Shown here one piece after another: positions 1-9,094 of a stretch of DNA of 64,000 nt; position 1 is the stretch's first letter, and every line of letters starts with the position of its first letter. Under the pieces are notes generated by a model. The model saw only the letters and a list, made by a program, of their open reading frames with translations, searched no databases and had not been told where the DNA came from. The stretch comes from Colwellia sp. GTDB taxonomy: Bacteria; Pseudomonadota; Gammaproteobacteria; Enterobacterales; Alteromonadaceae. Where the stretch lies: positions 1 to 64,000 of the forward strand of contig JABSOW010000017.1 in assembly GCA_013215465.1 (NCBI GenBank), read 5' to 3'. A program made the position numbers and the translations under genes.

Positions 1-605
1 TCATAAATATCGGCTTCTCTATCACAGATATCGATTACATTTGATACGTCACCAAGACGAGATTTTACCTCGTCAAAACAGGCTTTCCACCGATAGGTTT
101 CTTTCTCTTCAAATGTTCTGTTTTGTTGTTCTGCTCGTGTGCCTGGTACTTTTTTATTACGGTAATAATAGTACTGATTAGCTAATCCGATACTTTGCTC
201 TGTTTGTGCATCCAGCACCAATGTTGAGTGGGCATAAAGCGTTCTCGTTTTTGAGGCTTTATTTTTTGAACAACTAACGTCACCTAATTCATCGGTTACT
301 TTATGTTTAAATGTCAGGCCTGTTGTATCTTGAATAGCAAGCACTAGTGGCCTTTTCTTAATAATTTCGCAGGTATGTTTGAAGCCTGTATTTGCAATTT
401 CATCAGGGGAAATTTTTTCATTACGGATAAAGCGATATGCAGCTTCTATTTTTGCAGATGAGCTACACGCTTTAACAATTGAATTTGAAGCATTGTCAGC
501 CATATCACTGGTCAGTTGGACTAGTCGCTTGGTTCGTCGAGGATCGCCTAAATTAGCTTGACCAAAAATTAATTGAGCCCATTGTGTTGTTTCTGGATTA
601 TACAT
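1..605 (-). CDS. IS4-family (IS50/Tn5-like) transposase, N-terminal 201 residues
   Basis: I translated the minus strand from the ATG at 605. The frame stays open to the window edge and starts MYNPETTQWAQLIFGQANLG. Family marks are the N-terminal WAQLIFGQANLGDPRRTKRL segment (DNA-binding region of Tn5-type transposases), LAIQDTT with the first catalytic Asp, and VIDICDREADIYD with the second Asp in the DREAD motif. The C-terminal YREK-type catalytic segment is outside the window. The gene is cut by the window, not visibly broken. It is much longer than any plus-strand ORF here, which are shadows. Confidence 0.85.
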   Translation of the reverse strand, partial: MYNPETTQWAQLIFGQANLGDPRRTKRLVQLTSDMADNASNSIVKACSSSAKIEAAYRFIRNEKISPDEIANTGFKHTCEIIKKRPLVLAIQDTTGLTFKHKVTDELGDVSCSKNKASKTRTLYAHSTLVLDAQTEQSIGLANQYYYYRNKKVPGTRAEQQNRTFEEKETYRWKACFDEVKSRLGDVSNVIDICDREADIY

Positions 606-680
606 ATCAATTTATAAGGAAATAAAAAAGAGTATTAGATCATAAATCCAACCGATTTAAAAGTTGTGTATAAGAGACAG
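1..680 (-). mobile_element. IS50/Tn5-like insertion sequence (IS4 family), right part only
   Basis: A transposase gene runs off the left edge and reads leftward. 56 bases upstream of its start is a 19-base end, AGTTGTGTATAAGAGACAG at 662-680. On the minus strand it begins CTGTCTCTTATACAC, the layout of the Tn5/IS50 outer end. It differs at one base from the Tn5 mosaic end. In IS50 the outer end also lies just upstream of the transposase. The following bases, GACGTAGGT (681-689), would be the 9-bp target duplication, but the partner copy is outside the window. Confidence 0.85.
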
Positions 681-748
681 GACGTAGGTACTTAGCTTTG
701 GTCTGGAACTACAAAGCTGAATCGAAGTTCTCGTCACTGTAGACTAAG

Positions 749-774
749 ATTCCCGCTTAAGTAACCACGGGAAT
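749..774. repeat. Short inverted repeat ATTCCCG...CGGGAAT
   Basis: A 7-base perfect inverted repeat with a 12-base spacer lies between the IS end and the 829-1575 gene. It could form a small hairpin downstream of that minus-strand gene, but there is no T-run, so it is not a convincing terminator. The ATTCCCG/CGGGAAT form resembles dispersed palindromic repeats common in gammaproteobacteria. Confidence 0.4.
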
Positions 775-828
775 GATATTCCTGAGCTATGTACATAGGC
801 ATGTAACTGAATGTTCTATTGTCTTATT

Positions 829-1575
829 TTAGCTTTGGTTCGCCAAATTTAATAAAGCAAGTAAAACTTCACCACCTAACTGATTTGTGGCAATACCTTG
901 TTTGCCACCTATTGCTGTTATATTGACATCATGAAGCAGCGTTGTTTTAGCTAAGTCATCGTTCATCATAGTTAACGCTACTGTGTGGATTGCTATTTTG
1001 GTAATGTTAATCGTAGCTTGTGGCTTGCCGCGTTTTTTCTTCACTTTAGTGTGCTCAACAATTGGACCTGCTTGTGGGTGTTTTAGGGCATATTCCTCAG
1101 CATTGAGTTGCGGATTGTTCAGAGCGTATATTTTGGCACTTAGGTTAGGATATAACTCAGGATAGTCTTGGGCAAGCGTAATTTTTACTCTCTCAATAAG
1201 TTGTTCTATATTACTTGCTTTACCTGAATTTTTTTCAATATTTAAGGTCAACTTGTTGATGGTTATTTTTTTTATTGTTGTTAATAAAGGTTGAGTAGGC
1301 TGTTTCAATAACTCAATATTTGCTACATCAATTATAATTGCATGTTTGGCTTGATGATGGTTTAAGTTTACCAAGCTGAACTGTTTAAACTCTCCGGTGC
1401 CGGTACTAGGCGAAAAATTAGCTAAAGCGATATTAGCTTTTTGACCGGTGTAATAATGTCCTTGTAATTCAATTTGACTTTTAAGGTATTCATTTAGTGA
1501 GCCATTGGCCAAATACCAAAGCATGGTACTAAGAAATACTAATAGGGTAAAAGCTAAAACAGCTAGTTTATTCAA
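829..1575 (-). CDS. Membrane-anchored periplasmic protein, unknown function (AsmA-like flavour)
   Basis: 248 residues. Residues about 4-24 form one hydrophobic segment with no obvious cleavage site, so this is probably an uncleaved signal anchor with the rest in the periplasm. The body alternates short beta-like stretches (TIKKITINKLTLNIEK, INITKIAIHTVALTMM) as in AsmA/DUF748-type proteins, but I cannot assign a family with certainty. It is transcribed alone and is not close enough to pheA to form an obvious operon. Start ATG at 1575; no unusual features. Confidence 0.6.
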   Translation of the reverse strand: MNKLAVLAFTLLVFLSTMLWYLANGSLNEYLKSQIELQGHYYTGQKANIALANFSPSTGTGEFKQFSLVNLNHHQAKHAIIIDVANIELLKQPTQPLLTTIKKITINKLTLNIEKNSGKASNIEQLIERVKITLAQDYPELYPNLSAKIYALNNPQLNAEEYALKHPQAGPIVEHTKVKKKRGKPQATINITKIAIHTVALTMMNDDLAKTTLLHDVNITAIGGKQGIATNQLGGEVLLALLNLANQS

Positions 1576-1690
1576 GGGTAAGCCTCTTTTTTTGCTAAGG
1601 GAAAAATGATTTATTCTATTTTGCTATAACAAAGCCGTTATTTATTTGGATAACGACTTGATGTAGGGTGCAGATTTAGCCATTGAAGTA

Positions 1691-2869
1691 TTATATTATG
1701 GCACTACTTGGCACACTTGTTGGGCTAATGTGCTCAATAGGATAACAACCAAGTACTTTAATAAAATTGGTGTGCTCGGTCATTTCACTAATGGCTTCTT
1801 GTAGGGCGAAACTTTTTAAATTAGCTTCGACATCAATATAAAACATCTCTTCCCACGGGCGGCCCTGAATAGGACGAGACTCAAGTTTACACATATTAAT
1901 ACCTTTTGTTTTTAGTACTAATAAACACTCTACTAACGCTCCTGCTTTTTGACCTGTTGCTAAAATAATAGCTGTTTTTGCTGGTATTTGTTCAGCTACC
2001 TCAACGGATTTTCTCGCGACTAAAATAAAGCGAGAATGGTTTTCTTTTTGATTTGCTATCGATTTCTCTAGTGCTTGTAATTGATATAAATGTCCACCTT
2101 CTTCACTGCCAATCACAGCGACAGTGTCATCTTGTAATTCAGAAGCTTTAAGCATGGCATCGGCAGTGCTCTCGCAATATTCTATGCGAATATTATGTTG
2201 TTTATCTAAGAAATTACTACATTGTGCAAAAGGCTGACCATGGGCATAAATTGTTTTTATTTTATCTAAGCGAGTATTTACTGCGGTAAGTAAGCAATGT
2301 TCTATGGGTTGGGTAATCTCACCAACAATAGATAAATTGGTGTGTTGTAACAAGTCATATACTTCGTTGATACTTCCCGAACTGGTATTTTCAATAGGCA
2401 ACATACCGTAATCGACTTGACCAGACTCCACTTGTTGGAGAATGTCACTGAAACTTTGACAACCCGATTCAATAATTTTTTCTGCACGTCGAGAGAAATA
2501 TCGGTGGCTAGCTAAATAACTATAAGAGCCTTTATCCCCTAGAAAAGCCACGCTAACTGCTGGTGTTTGAATGTCAGGGTTCGCTAAGCTTTGTAAAAAA
2601 GCTTGCTGATTTAACACTGAATCTTCAATGATAGTTTGAAAAACGCTGGTAACGTAGTGGGCATCTAAACCTAACTCTTTACCTTGCTTTATTAAACGAA
2701 TTAACAACTCTTGTTCCCGTTGCTGATCTCTAATAGGGCGAATTTGTTGTATTTTACTTTTAGCAACATTGAGTGTTAGTGCGCGACGTTTAGCAAATAA
2801 GGTTAGTAGGTCTTGATCTAAAGTGGTTATCTGTTTACGTATTTCGTTTAAATCTAATTTTTCGCTCAC
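1691..2869 (-). CDS. pheA: Bifunctional chorismate mutase / prephenate dehydratase (P-protein)
   Basis: Converts chorismate to prephenate and then phenylpyruvate, the committed steps to phenylalanine; cytoplasmic. The 392 residues match the usual length. Domains in order: AroQ-type chorismate mutase (1-90, LDLNEIRKQITTLDQDLL with RRALTLNVAKSK), prephenate dehydratase (about 105-285, VAFLGDKGSYSYLA, MLPIENTSSGSINEVYD), and a C-terminal ACT domain (about 297-375) with the ESRP motif of Phe feedback binding. Upstream lies a terminator-like hairpin (2909-2931) that could attenuate it. Confidence 0.97.
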   Translation of the reverse strand: MSEKLDLNEIRKQITTLDQDLLTLFAKRRALTLNVAKSKIQQIRPIRDQQREQELLIRLIKQGKELGLDAHYVTSVFQTIIEDSVLNQQAFLQSLANPDIQTPAVSVAFLGDKGSYSYLASHRYFSRRAEKIIESGCQSFSDILQQVESGQVDYGMLPIENTSSGSINEVYDLLQHTNLSIVGEITQPIEHCLLTAVNTRLDKIKTIYAHGQPFAQCSNFLDKQHNIRIEYCESTADAMLKASELQDDTVAVIGSEEGGHLYQLQALEKSIANQKENHSRFILVARKSVEVAEQIPAKTAIILATGQKAGALVECLLVLKTKGINMCKLESRPIQGRPWEEMFYIDVEANLKSFALQEAISEMTEHTNFIKVLGCYPIEHISPTSVPSSAII

Positions 2870-2903
2870 TGTATTTTCCTGTTGTTGCTATGAGTAGTTT
2901 AGT

Positions 2904-2931
2904 CAATAAAAACCTTCAATACGGAAGGTTT
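2904..2931 (-). terminator. Hairpin with T-tract before pheA (terminator or attenuator)
   Basis: On the minus strand AAACCTTC, a 6-base loop and GAAGGTTT are followed by TTATT. It sits 41 bases upstream of the pheA start. A TTGACA at 2979-2974 (minus) could be a -35 box of a promoter whose transcript would cross this hairpin. No Phe-rich leader peptide is visible; the only short frame there has a single Phe. It may simply terminate the upstream MAPEG gene. Confidence 0.5.
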
Positions 2932-3015
2932 AATTTCTCTAGAGCAGCTACTCTATCTAGCTTTACTGAATTCTGTCAATAGTTTCTTTAGACTGTTTTT
3001 ATTCACTTGTTAGTT

Positions 3016-3402
3016 TTATGGGATACATTGCCAAATAATAGCAAAACTGCTAAATGTGGCAATGCCCCAAACTAAGGTGCGTAATTTATCAATATTTATT
3101 AAATACAATAAGTTATAAAGAATTCGTGCACACACATGTATTATGGCGAGTAATGCTATATTTGTATCAGTATGTTGTGTTGTTATGGCTAATAATATAG
3201 CAGGTACGAAAATAATTAATGATTCAAAAGCATTTTGATGTGCCGCTAATGCACGAGCACCAAAGCCGGTTAACTTATTTTGTTGTTCGCGTGGATGCTG
3301 GTTGTTATAGCCACCAAGCTTATTCATAGCATAAGCAACGGGTCCTTTTGCTAAAAGTGGTAATAGTGTGGCGATAAATAAGCACCAAATTAATGTTGTC
3401 AT
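3016..3402 (-). CDS. MAPEG-family membrane protein
   Basis: About 128 residues with four hydrophobic segments, the size and layout of bacterial MAPEG proteins (membrane-associated proteins in eicosanoid and glutathione metabolism). The segment NKLTGFGARALAAHQNAFES carries the conserved RALAAHQNAFE pattern, and HVCARILYNLLYLINID matches the R-x-x-Y helix. The start is taken at the second Met (3402), which has GAGAG just upstream; an ATG four codons earlier (3414) is possible. Substrate unknown. Confidence 0.85.
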   Translation of the reverse strand: MTTLIWCLFIATLLPLLAKGPVAYAMNKLGGYNNQHPREQQNKLTGFGARALAAHQNAFESLIIFVPAILLAITTQHTDTNIALLAIIHVCARILYNLLYLINIDKLRTLVWGIATFSSFAIIWQCIP

Positions 3403-3435
3403 TGTTTCTCTCATTGTTGTCGTGGATTACTTGCT

Positions 3436-3463
3436 TCGAAACTCGAAACTCGAAACTCGAAAC
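3436..3463. repeat. Tandem TCGAAAC heptamer, four copies
   Basis: Four perfect TCGAAAC units lie between the MAPEG gene and the acylase gene, and the last base is part of the acylase TAG stop. The unit belongs to the ACTCGAAACTCG-type repeats that recur near 11780, 13510, 20110-20250 and 32926 in this window. Confidence 0.8.
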
Positions 3464-5892
3464 TAATAACTTAATAGCGTCAGTGTGTATTTGGTTTCGC
3501 CAGGTAAAAAAGGCGATGCCTTGCCTTTTTCCCAATCACTATGTCCCATACCATAATAAGGGCTCCAAGGATGTCCTGCCTGGCTCGTCGGCATATGAAA
3601 AATACCTGTTTCTTCATGACCAGGTGAAACGACCATTCGCTGTGAAGCGCCAAAAGCTTTTCCTTGAACTCTAGGCATATAGCTATCACCGGGCAGTGGT
3701 ATTGCTGGCATATCTAGCCATTTTCCAATGAAAGGAATAGCGTTACTCAGTGGGTGCTCAATCGCTGTGGTATTTTGTTGTCCCCATGTAGCATCAACTA
3801 ATGCTTGTTGCCCATCTGCTGCTATTGTGGTCATGTCATCAAGGGTTTGTTTTAGGGCTTGGTTAAACAAAGCGGACCAACTATTTAATGGCCGCATTAA
3901 AAAGTTTTCAGGCTGCTGGTTGATCAGTTGCCATAACGGTGTTTCAACTTGATGGCGGATGCTTCGAAACTTATAGCCGTCATCTAACTGGTGAAAACTG
4001 TTATTTAATTCACTAAAGACTAAGTTACGGACATTGATGCGAAAGTTCCTTACTAAACGATAATTGGTAGAATCTATACTTGCTTGCAAGGGCTGATCTT
4101 TTAATAATAAGTTTCGTATTTGGCTAAACTCTTTATGCTCACTTAATGTCGCTTGGTTAAGTACTCTAGTTAATAAAAAGGTTTGCCAGCGTGTTAAAAA
4201 TAGTGCACGGTCGTCTAAACCTATCGCTAGTAATGCTGTTTCATCAAATTCTTTAAGGGTAAATAAATTATCACGAATTTGTTGTGAACGTGCGCCAAGG
4301 GCATAACCACCGTTACCAATTTTCTGTAGCATGCTACCACCCACAACGCGAGAATTTGCTGTCCATAAACGATTATCTTCAGGGTTGATAACACTTGGGT
4401 ATTGCTCTGGCGTTAGATATCCTTGCCAACGATTGTTACCCTGATGCCAAAAGGCTGGTGTTTCTCCTATGTTGCCTATTTTTACGGGAATAGGTCCCAT
4501 AATTGTCCAACCAATATTACCTGCTTTGTCACCGATAATTATATTTTGTGCAGGGATGCCACTGCGTGCCGCAATAGTAAAAGCCTGTTTAACTGATTGC
4601 GCTAACTCTAACTCTATTGCGGTGATATTTACCGCTTGTTGGTCGTGCGCTACCCAACGATAAGCTAATAATTGTCCTTGATGGTTTTTGCCAATAACAG
4701 GACCCCAAATAGTTTCTTTAACGGTGATCTCTACTGGTTGCTCATCTTTTACGTCAATAATTTGTTTATGGTAACTAAAGTCTTTAGCGCCGTTAGGGGT
4801 CAGGTATTGCGTAGCATCATCGGTGGTTTTTAAAATAACTATATCGCTGTAATCACCATAGCTATTAGTGAATCCCCAAGCAATATTGCCATTACTGCCT
4901 ATGACTATATTCGGGGTACCTGGTAGGGTAGCACCAGTAATTTTAACGGGATTTTGTTTATCTAGGTATTCAAAGCTAGCACGAAACCAAGTATTGGGTA
5001 CGCGTATACCTAAGTGCATGTCATTAGCGATAATAGCACTCCCGGTGCTACTTATTTTTCCTGAAATAGCCCAGCTATTTGAGCCGGGAAATTCATCAGC
5101 GTGATACCGATTGACTGCTGTTAAAGAACGGTGCGGCACTGTTGTTGCGGCTGTTGTTGATAAAGAATGAACATAAGTACTGGCAGCCGCAGGCCATGCA
5201 TTAGTTGGTATAGGTGCTGGTTGGTATTGGCTATTATCTATTGCGGCATCCCAAATACTACCTTTAGGATTTAAAAAAGCATAAACGTCAGCTGAAAGAA
5301 TCGCTTTCATTAATCCCAAAGAACGTTCTCGTTGGCCGTCAGGGTATTGTAAATCTATGTACATGCTAAAAATGGTTAAAATAGAGTCTTCTTCACGCCA
5401 TTGTGTGGGCTCTTGTTGTAAAAGTAGGTATTCAAAAGGTGCTGATGCTAAATACATTAAGCCCTGATTTACCCCGCGAGTATAGGCTGTTAATAACGCT
5501 TTTTGCGTGTTTGGTAAGTTATTAATAATGGTTTGTGCCCTTTCTCTAAAACGATGACGGCGAATTGACTTATCATAATTTAATGCTAGAGCACCAAACA
5601 AGCTAGCGAGCTCTCCTGCTGATTTACGTCGCAGTAAGTCCATTTGAAAGAATCGCTCCTGAGCATGAATAAAGCCGGTAGCAAAGGCTACATCAACACG
5701 ATTTTGCGCTTTAATCGTGGCAATACCTTGGCTATCACGTTCGATCACGGCGGTATTTTGTAAACCAAAGACAGTTTCTTTACCGTTGAGTAAGGGCAAT
5801 GCGTTATCTATTTTGCTATATAGCCAAGTAATACTGTAGGCAATGAGTAACGAGCTGATAAATAATAGGGAAATAATTGCTTTTTTTATCAT
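3463..5892 (-). CDS. Penicillin acylase family (Ntn-hydrolase) protein
   Basis: 809 residues, normal for this family. An N-terminal hydrophobic segment (5-25) exports or anchors the protein; the precursor is expected to self-cleave. The FPGSNSWAISG segment near residue 270 contains the Ser expected to become the N-terminal nucleophile of the beta chain. Other family marks are MDLLRRKSAGELASLFG, ITGATLPGTPNIVIGSNGNI and PGDSYMPRVQGKAFGASQRM. Members cleave amide bonds of beta-lactams or acyl-homoserine lactones; the substrate here cannot be told. It is a single gene ending in the TCGAAAC repeat. Confidence 0.9.
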   Translation of the reverse strand: MIKKAIISLLFISSLLIAYSITWLYSKIDNALPLLNGKETVFGLQNTAVIERDSQGIATIKAQNRVDVAFATGFIHAQERFFQMDLLRRKSAGELASLFGALALNYDKSIRRHRFRERAQTIINNLPNTQKALLTAYTRGVNQGLMYLASAPFEYLLLQQEPTQWREEDSILTIFSMYIDLQYPDGQRERSLGLMKAILSADVYAFLNPKGSIWDAAIDNSQYQPAPIPTNAWPAAASTYVHSLSTTAATTVPHRSLTAVNRYHADEFPGSNSWAISGKISSTGSAIIANDMHLGIRVPNTWFRASFEYLDKQNPVKITGATLPGTPNIVIGSNGNIAWGFTNSYGDYSDIVILKTTDDATQYLTPNGAKDFSYHKQIIDVKDEQPVEITVKETIWGPVIGKNHQGQLLAYRWVAHDQQAVNITAIELELAQSVKQAFTIAARSGIPAQNIIIGDKAGNIGWTIMGPIPVKIGNIGETPAFWHQGNNRWQGYLTPEQYPSVINPEDNRLWTANSRVVGGSMLQKIGNGGYALGARSQQIRDNLFTLKEFDETALLAIGLDDRALFLTRWQTFLLTRVLNQATLSEHKEFSQIRNLLLKDQPLQASIDSTNYRLVRNFRINVRNLVFSELNNSFHQLDDGYKFRSIRHQVETPLWQLINQQPENFLMRPLNSWSALFNQALKQTLDDMTTIAADGQQALVDATWGQQNTTAIEHPLSNAIPFIGKWLDMPAIPLPGDSYMPRVQGKAFGASQRMVVSPGHEETGIFHMPTSQAGHPWSPYYGMGHSDWEKGKASPFLPGETKYTLTLLSY

Positions 5893-6083
5893 GGGTGAAA
5901 TAACTTGCGTAGTAATATTAATAAGAGTAACTGATAAATATTAACTAGCGAAGCATTTGTTTTTATTTGATAAAAGAAAAAGATCTATATTTGTTTAGAT
6001 TTTCAGGTTAATCAAATGTTATAATTTTTAATCAACGTAATGATAATTACTTAAGTTTATGCTTAAAGTTTTAGAGGTTTAAA

Positions 6084-6410
6084 GTGACAGAGTCAATGTC
6101 TAAACATGTTCAAATTGGAGAATGGATTTTCGAAGTAAAAATGGTTCGTGCATTAAAGGTTTCAGAATACGGTAAACCTTATTCGGCTATTGCAAACTGT
6201 AATATTAACGGCGACGCTATGTATATAGATGGCCTGTTGACAAAAAATGAGCAAAGCTTTACTAAAAGCGATTTCAATAGCTTTAATGAATTTTGTCAAA
6301 AAATGGGACTTAAACAGTGTTCTTATCATAGGTATCAAAACGGTCAGTCAATAACGAAAGATCTTAAGGTTAACCCTGTTGCTCCGCACCAAATCAGACT
6401 CGTTAAGTAA
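6084..6410 (+). CDS. Conserved hypothetical protein, 108 aa
   Basis: A small soluble protein with no membrane segment and no motif I recognise. A GTG start at 6084 is preferred because AGAGG ends 6 bases before it; an ATG at 6096 would leave an overly long spacing. Codon use resembles neighbouring chromosomal genes and the frame is clean. Function unknown. Confidence 0.6.
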   Translation: MTESMSKHVQIGEWIFEVKMVRALKVSEYGKPYSAIANCNINGDAMYIDGLLTKNEQSFTKSDFNSFNEFCQKMGLKQCSYHRYQNGQSITKDLKVNPVAPHQIRLVK

Positions 6411-6515
6411 TCTTTTCATAGTGTTACTATAATATAGAGAGCAGCTAAACTAGGTATGTTTCATTGCTGTTTATTGGTAGAATAGTATATCAATTACTTT
6501 CGATGAAAAACTACT

Positions 6516-7067
6516 ATGGCATCACTTCAAGAACAATTACTTAAAGCGGGTTTAACGACCAAGCAAAAAACGCGTCAAGCCAATGCAGATAAACGTAAGA
6601 AAAATAAACAAAAGCGTAGCGGTGTACAGCATGGTGCTAGTTTACAAGAGCAAGTTCAGCAGGGCTTAGCCAAGGCTAAAACAGATAAACAGTCAAAAGA
6701 TAATACGTTAAATGAACAGAAGCGGCAGCAGCTCGCTGACAAAGAGCAAGTGTTACGTATTAAACAAATTCTTATTCACCACCAGATCAAAAATGTTGCC
6801 GGTGATAATGATTACAATTACACTTTCGATACTACAATCAAAAAGTTACCATTAGATGCAGTCACCCATAAAGCATTGGTCAGTGGTCGTTTAGCATTGT
6901 GTGGTTTAGATGGCGTTACTTATTTAGTTACTCGTGAAACGGCAGAAAAGTTGAGCGAGCTAGACAATAATGTGGTGTTAGTACAAAACGATAAAGCGCT
7001 TGATGAACAAGTCGATAAAGATGACCCTTATGCAGACTACCAAATTCCTGATGATCTGATGTGGTAA
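6516..7067 (+). CDS. DUF2058 family protein (YaiL-like)
   Basis: 183 residues. The N-terminus MASLQEQLLKAGLTTKQK followed by a Lys/Arg/Gln-rich basic coiled region is the hallmark of DUF2058 (E. coli YaiL). The C-terminal half is a small domain ending in the acidic DDPYADYQIPDDLMW. The basic N-terminus suggests nucleic acid binding, but no function is established. Monocistronic with its own start; nothing abnormal. Confidence 0.85.
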   Translation: MASLQEQLLKAGLTTKQKTRQANADKRKKNKQKRSGVQHGASLQEQVQQGLAKAKTDKQSKDNTLNEQKRQQLADKEQVLRIKQILIHHQIKNVAGDNDYNYTFDTTIKKLPLDAVTHKALVSGRLALCGLDGVTYLVTRETAEKLSELDNNVVLVQNDKALDEQVDKDDPYADYQIPDDLMW

Positions 7068-7195
7068 TATCAGTATTATTGATGCGAATAGCAATAATCA
7101 TTAGATAAAAATATTACTTAGGTAAGTCCCTGTGTAATAATACAGACAAGCAACCAAAATTGTCAGAGTATATGGCGCATAAGGATAAAAGTAAT

Positions 7196-7333
7196 ATGTC
7201 ACAAAATACTGAGTTGAATGTTGATAAATGCACTAATGAGCATAAAAAAACTCAGCAACAATTGGCCGATGCCAACAATGAAATTACTGAGTTAAAGCTA
7301 CAAATAGCATGGTTAGAGCGTTCTTACGAGTGA
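7196..7333 (+). CDS. Small coiled-coil protein, 45 aa (possibly SlyX-like)
   Basis: A short frame beginning MSQNTELNVDKCTNEHKKTQ and ending in a helical stretch with E-I-T-E-L-K-L-Q-I-A-W-L-E, reminiscent of the SlyX N-terminus (LAELESRLAFQE) but far shorter. AAGGA at 7181-7185 supports the ATG at 7196; an in-frame ATG at 7172 would add eight residues. It could be a real small protein or a truncated slyX. Confidence 0.4.
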   Translation: MSQNTELNVDKCTNEHKKTQQQLADANNEITELKLQIAWLERSYE

Positions 7334-7573
7334 TGTATTTACCATCACTGAAAAATTCAATAAAGGCTAATGTAAGTAATTATATTAGTCTTTTTCTTTG
7401 TCCTAATTTTAATATTAGCTGTTTTAGGCTATTTCTTATAAAACAAAATAAAATTTTAAAAAATGATTACAGCTAGCGGATCATTTCTGCCATTCATTGC
7501 TTGCATTAACGTGAGTTCATGGTATTTTCTTGGATTATCTCATTTATAAAAATTTAATTTAAGGAATTTATTC

Positions 7574-8149
7574 ATGCCAAAGGCTAGTGATATAAAGAAA
7601 AATGCTGCGATAGAGCATAACGGTAAAGTATTAATTGTTAGAGATATTACTCGTTCTGTACCTCAAGGTAGAGCAGGGGGGAGTTTATACCGAATGCGTT
7701 TATATGATGTTGTTACTGGTGCTAAAGTCGATGAAACCTTTAAGGCCGATGATATGCTTAATTTTGCCGATTTAAGTCGTCGCCCGTCAATGTTTTCATA
7801 TATTGATGGTGATGAGTATGTCTTTATGGATAACGAAGACTACACACCATATAACTTGAATAAAGAAAGTATCAGCGAAGAATTGTTATTTATCAATGAA
7901 GAGACTCAAGGCCTGTCTGTGATCATTGTTGATGAAGTTCCTGTTGCCATTGACCTTCCTGCCTCAGTTGATTTAGTCATTACCGAAACAGACCCTTCGA
8001 TTAAAGGCGCTTCAGCCAGTGCGCGCACTAAGCCAGCAACCCTTTCAACGGGATTAATTGTGCAAGTACCTGAGCATATTTCTACCGGTGATAAAATTAA
8101 AGTTAACACTAGCGAGCATAAATTTATGGGTCGTGCGGACTCAAAATAA
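7574..8149 (+). CDS. efpL: Elongation factor P-like protein EfpL (YeiP)
   Basis: A ribosome-binding EF-P paralogue that helps translation through stalling motifs. Three OB/KOW-like domains are visible: KOW-like 1-65, OB 66-130, C-terminal OB 131-191. The tip loop is PQGRAGGS with Arg at residue 33, the EfpL type, instead of the modified Lys of EF-P. Length 191 matches the family. AAGGAATTT upstream is a good ribosome site. Its stop overlaps the next start (TAATG at 8147-8151), so the two are translationally coupled. Confidence 0.93.
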   Translation: MPKASDIKKNAAIEHNGKVLIVRDITRSVPQGRAGGSLYRMRLYDVVTGAKVDETFKADDMLNFADLSRRPSMFSYIDGDEYVFMDNEDYTPYNLNKESISEELLFINEETQGLSVIIVDEVPVAIDLPASVDLVITETDPSIKGASASARTKPATLSTGLIVQVPEHISTGDKIKVNTSEHKFMGRADSK

Positions 8150-9066
8150 TGATAGGTGTTTTAAGGAAAAAATGGGCTGATGATGAAAGGCAACAATGGT
8201 TTAATGAACAAACGATCAAACGCAGCTATCAAGACGAAGTAATAAGTCAAATTACCCAATTAAAGCCTTATTTTAATGTCCAGCAATACGGAGCTTTAAC
8301 ACTTGATAAACAAAGGTATCCGTTATTTGCCGTTAAAAGTAAAAATTGGCACAAAGATAAAAAATCGGTATTAGTTACCGGTGGTGTTCATGGTTACGAA
8401 ACCAGTGGCATACAAGGGGCTTTACGATTTTTGCATAATGAAGCTGATAGTAATGGGAGTAATTACAGTGAATTATTTAATCTAGTTGTTGTGCCTTGTG
8501 TAAGTCCTTGGGCTTTTGAAACTATCAATCGATGGAACAATAAAGCGATTGATCCTAATCGTTCTTTTTATGCTAACAGCCCAGCACAAGAGTCACAGTC
8601 TTTAATTGCCTTTATTGATGCTTTAGATACTGACTTTATTATTCATATTGATTTGCATGAAACTACAGATACAGATAATACTATTTTTAGACCTGCTTTG
8701 TCTTCGCGTGATGCCATAGAGCAAAAAAACTGGAATATTCCCGATGGTTTTTATCTAGTTGCTAATACCCTTGCTCCACAAGCTGAATTTCAACAAGCAG
8801 TTATTAAGGCGGTTAAAAGCGTTACTCATATTGCACCTGCTGATGAAGGCGGAAAACTTATTGGCGTAGCGGTTGAGCAGTGTGGCGTAATTAACTATGC
8901 AGCTAGAGAGCTGGGCCTTTGTATGGGATTAACTGATGCAACTTATGTAACAACCACTGAAGTGTATCCAGATAGTCCTAAAGTTGATGATGAAAATTGT
9001 ATTACCGCGCAAGTTACGGCAATAACAGGGGCATTTGATTTTATTACTAAGGAGTTGGCTTCATAG
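8149..9066 (+). CDS. M14-family zinc carboxypeptidase / aspartoacylase-like deacylase
   Basis: 305 residues. The VTGGVHGYETSG segment gives the H-x-x-E zinc pair, and IHIDLHETTDTD the third zinc ligand region, as in succinylglutamate desuccinylase/aspartoacylase-type M14 proteins. No signal peptide, so cytoplasmic. It overlaps efpL by one base; many marine gammaproteobacteria are expected to share this pairing, though substrate and reason are unknown. Confidence 0.85.
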   Translation: MIGVLRKKWADDERQQWFNEQTIKRSYQDEVISQITQLKPYFNVQQYGALTLDKQRYPLFAVKSKNWHKDKKSVLVTGGVHGYETSGIQGALRFLHNEADSNGSNYSELFNLVVVPCVSPWAFETINRWNNKAIDPNRSFYANSPAQESQSLIAFIDALDTDFIIHIDLHETTDTDNTIFRPALSSRDAIEQKNWNIPDGFYLVANTLAPQAEFQQAVIKAVKSVTHIAPADEGGKLIGVAVEQCGVINYAARELGLCMGLTDATYVTTTEVYPDSPKVDDENCITAQVTAITGAFDFITKELAS

Positions 9067-9094
9067 TGATTGAACATTAAAGTTAGACAACAGT

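Noticed and set aside
662..680. Sequencing-adapter contamination with the Tn5 mosaic end
   Set aside because: The adapter is AGATGTG..., here the third base is T, and a Tn5-like transposase lies in the right position and direction, so a native IS end explains it better.
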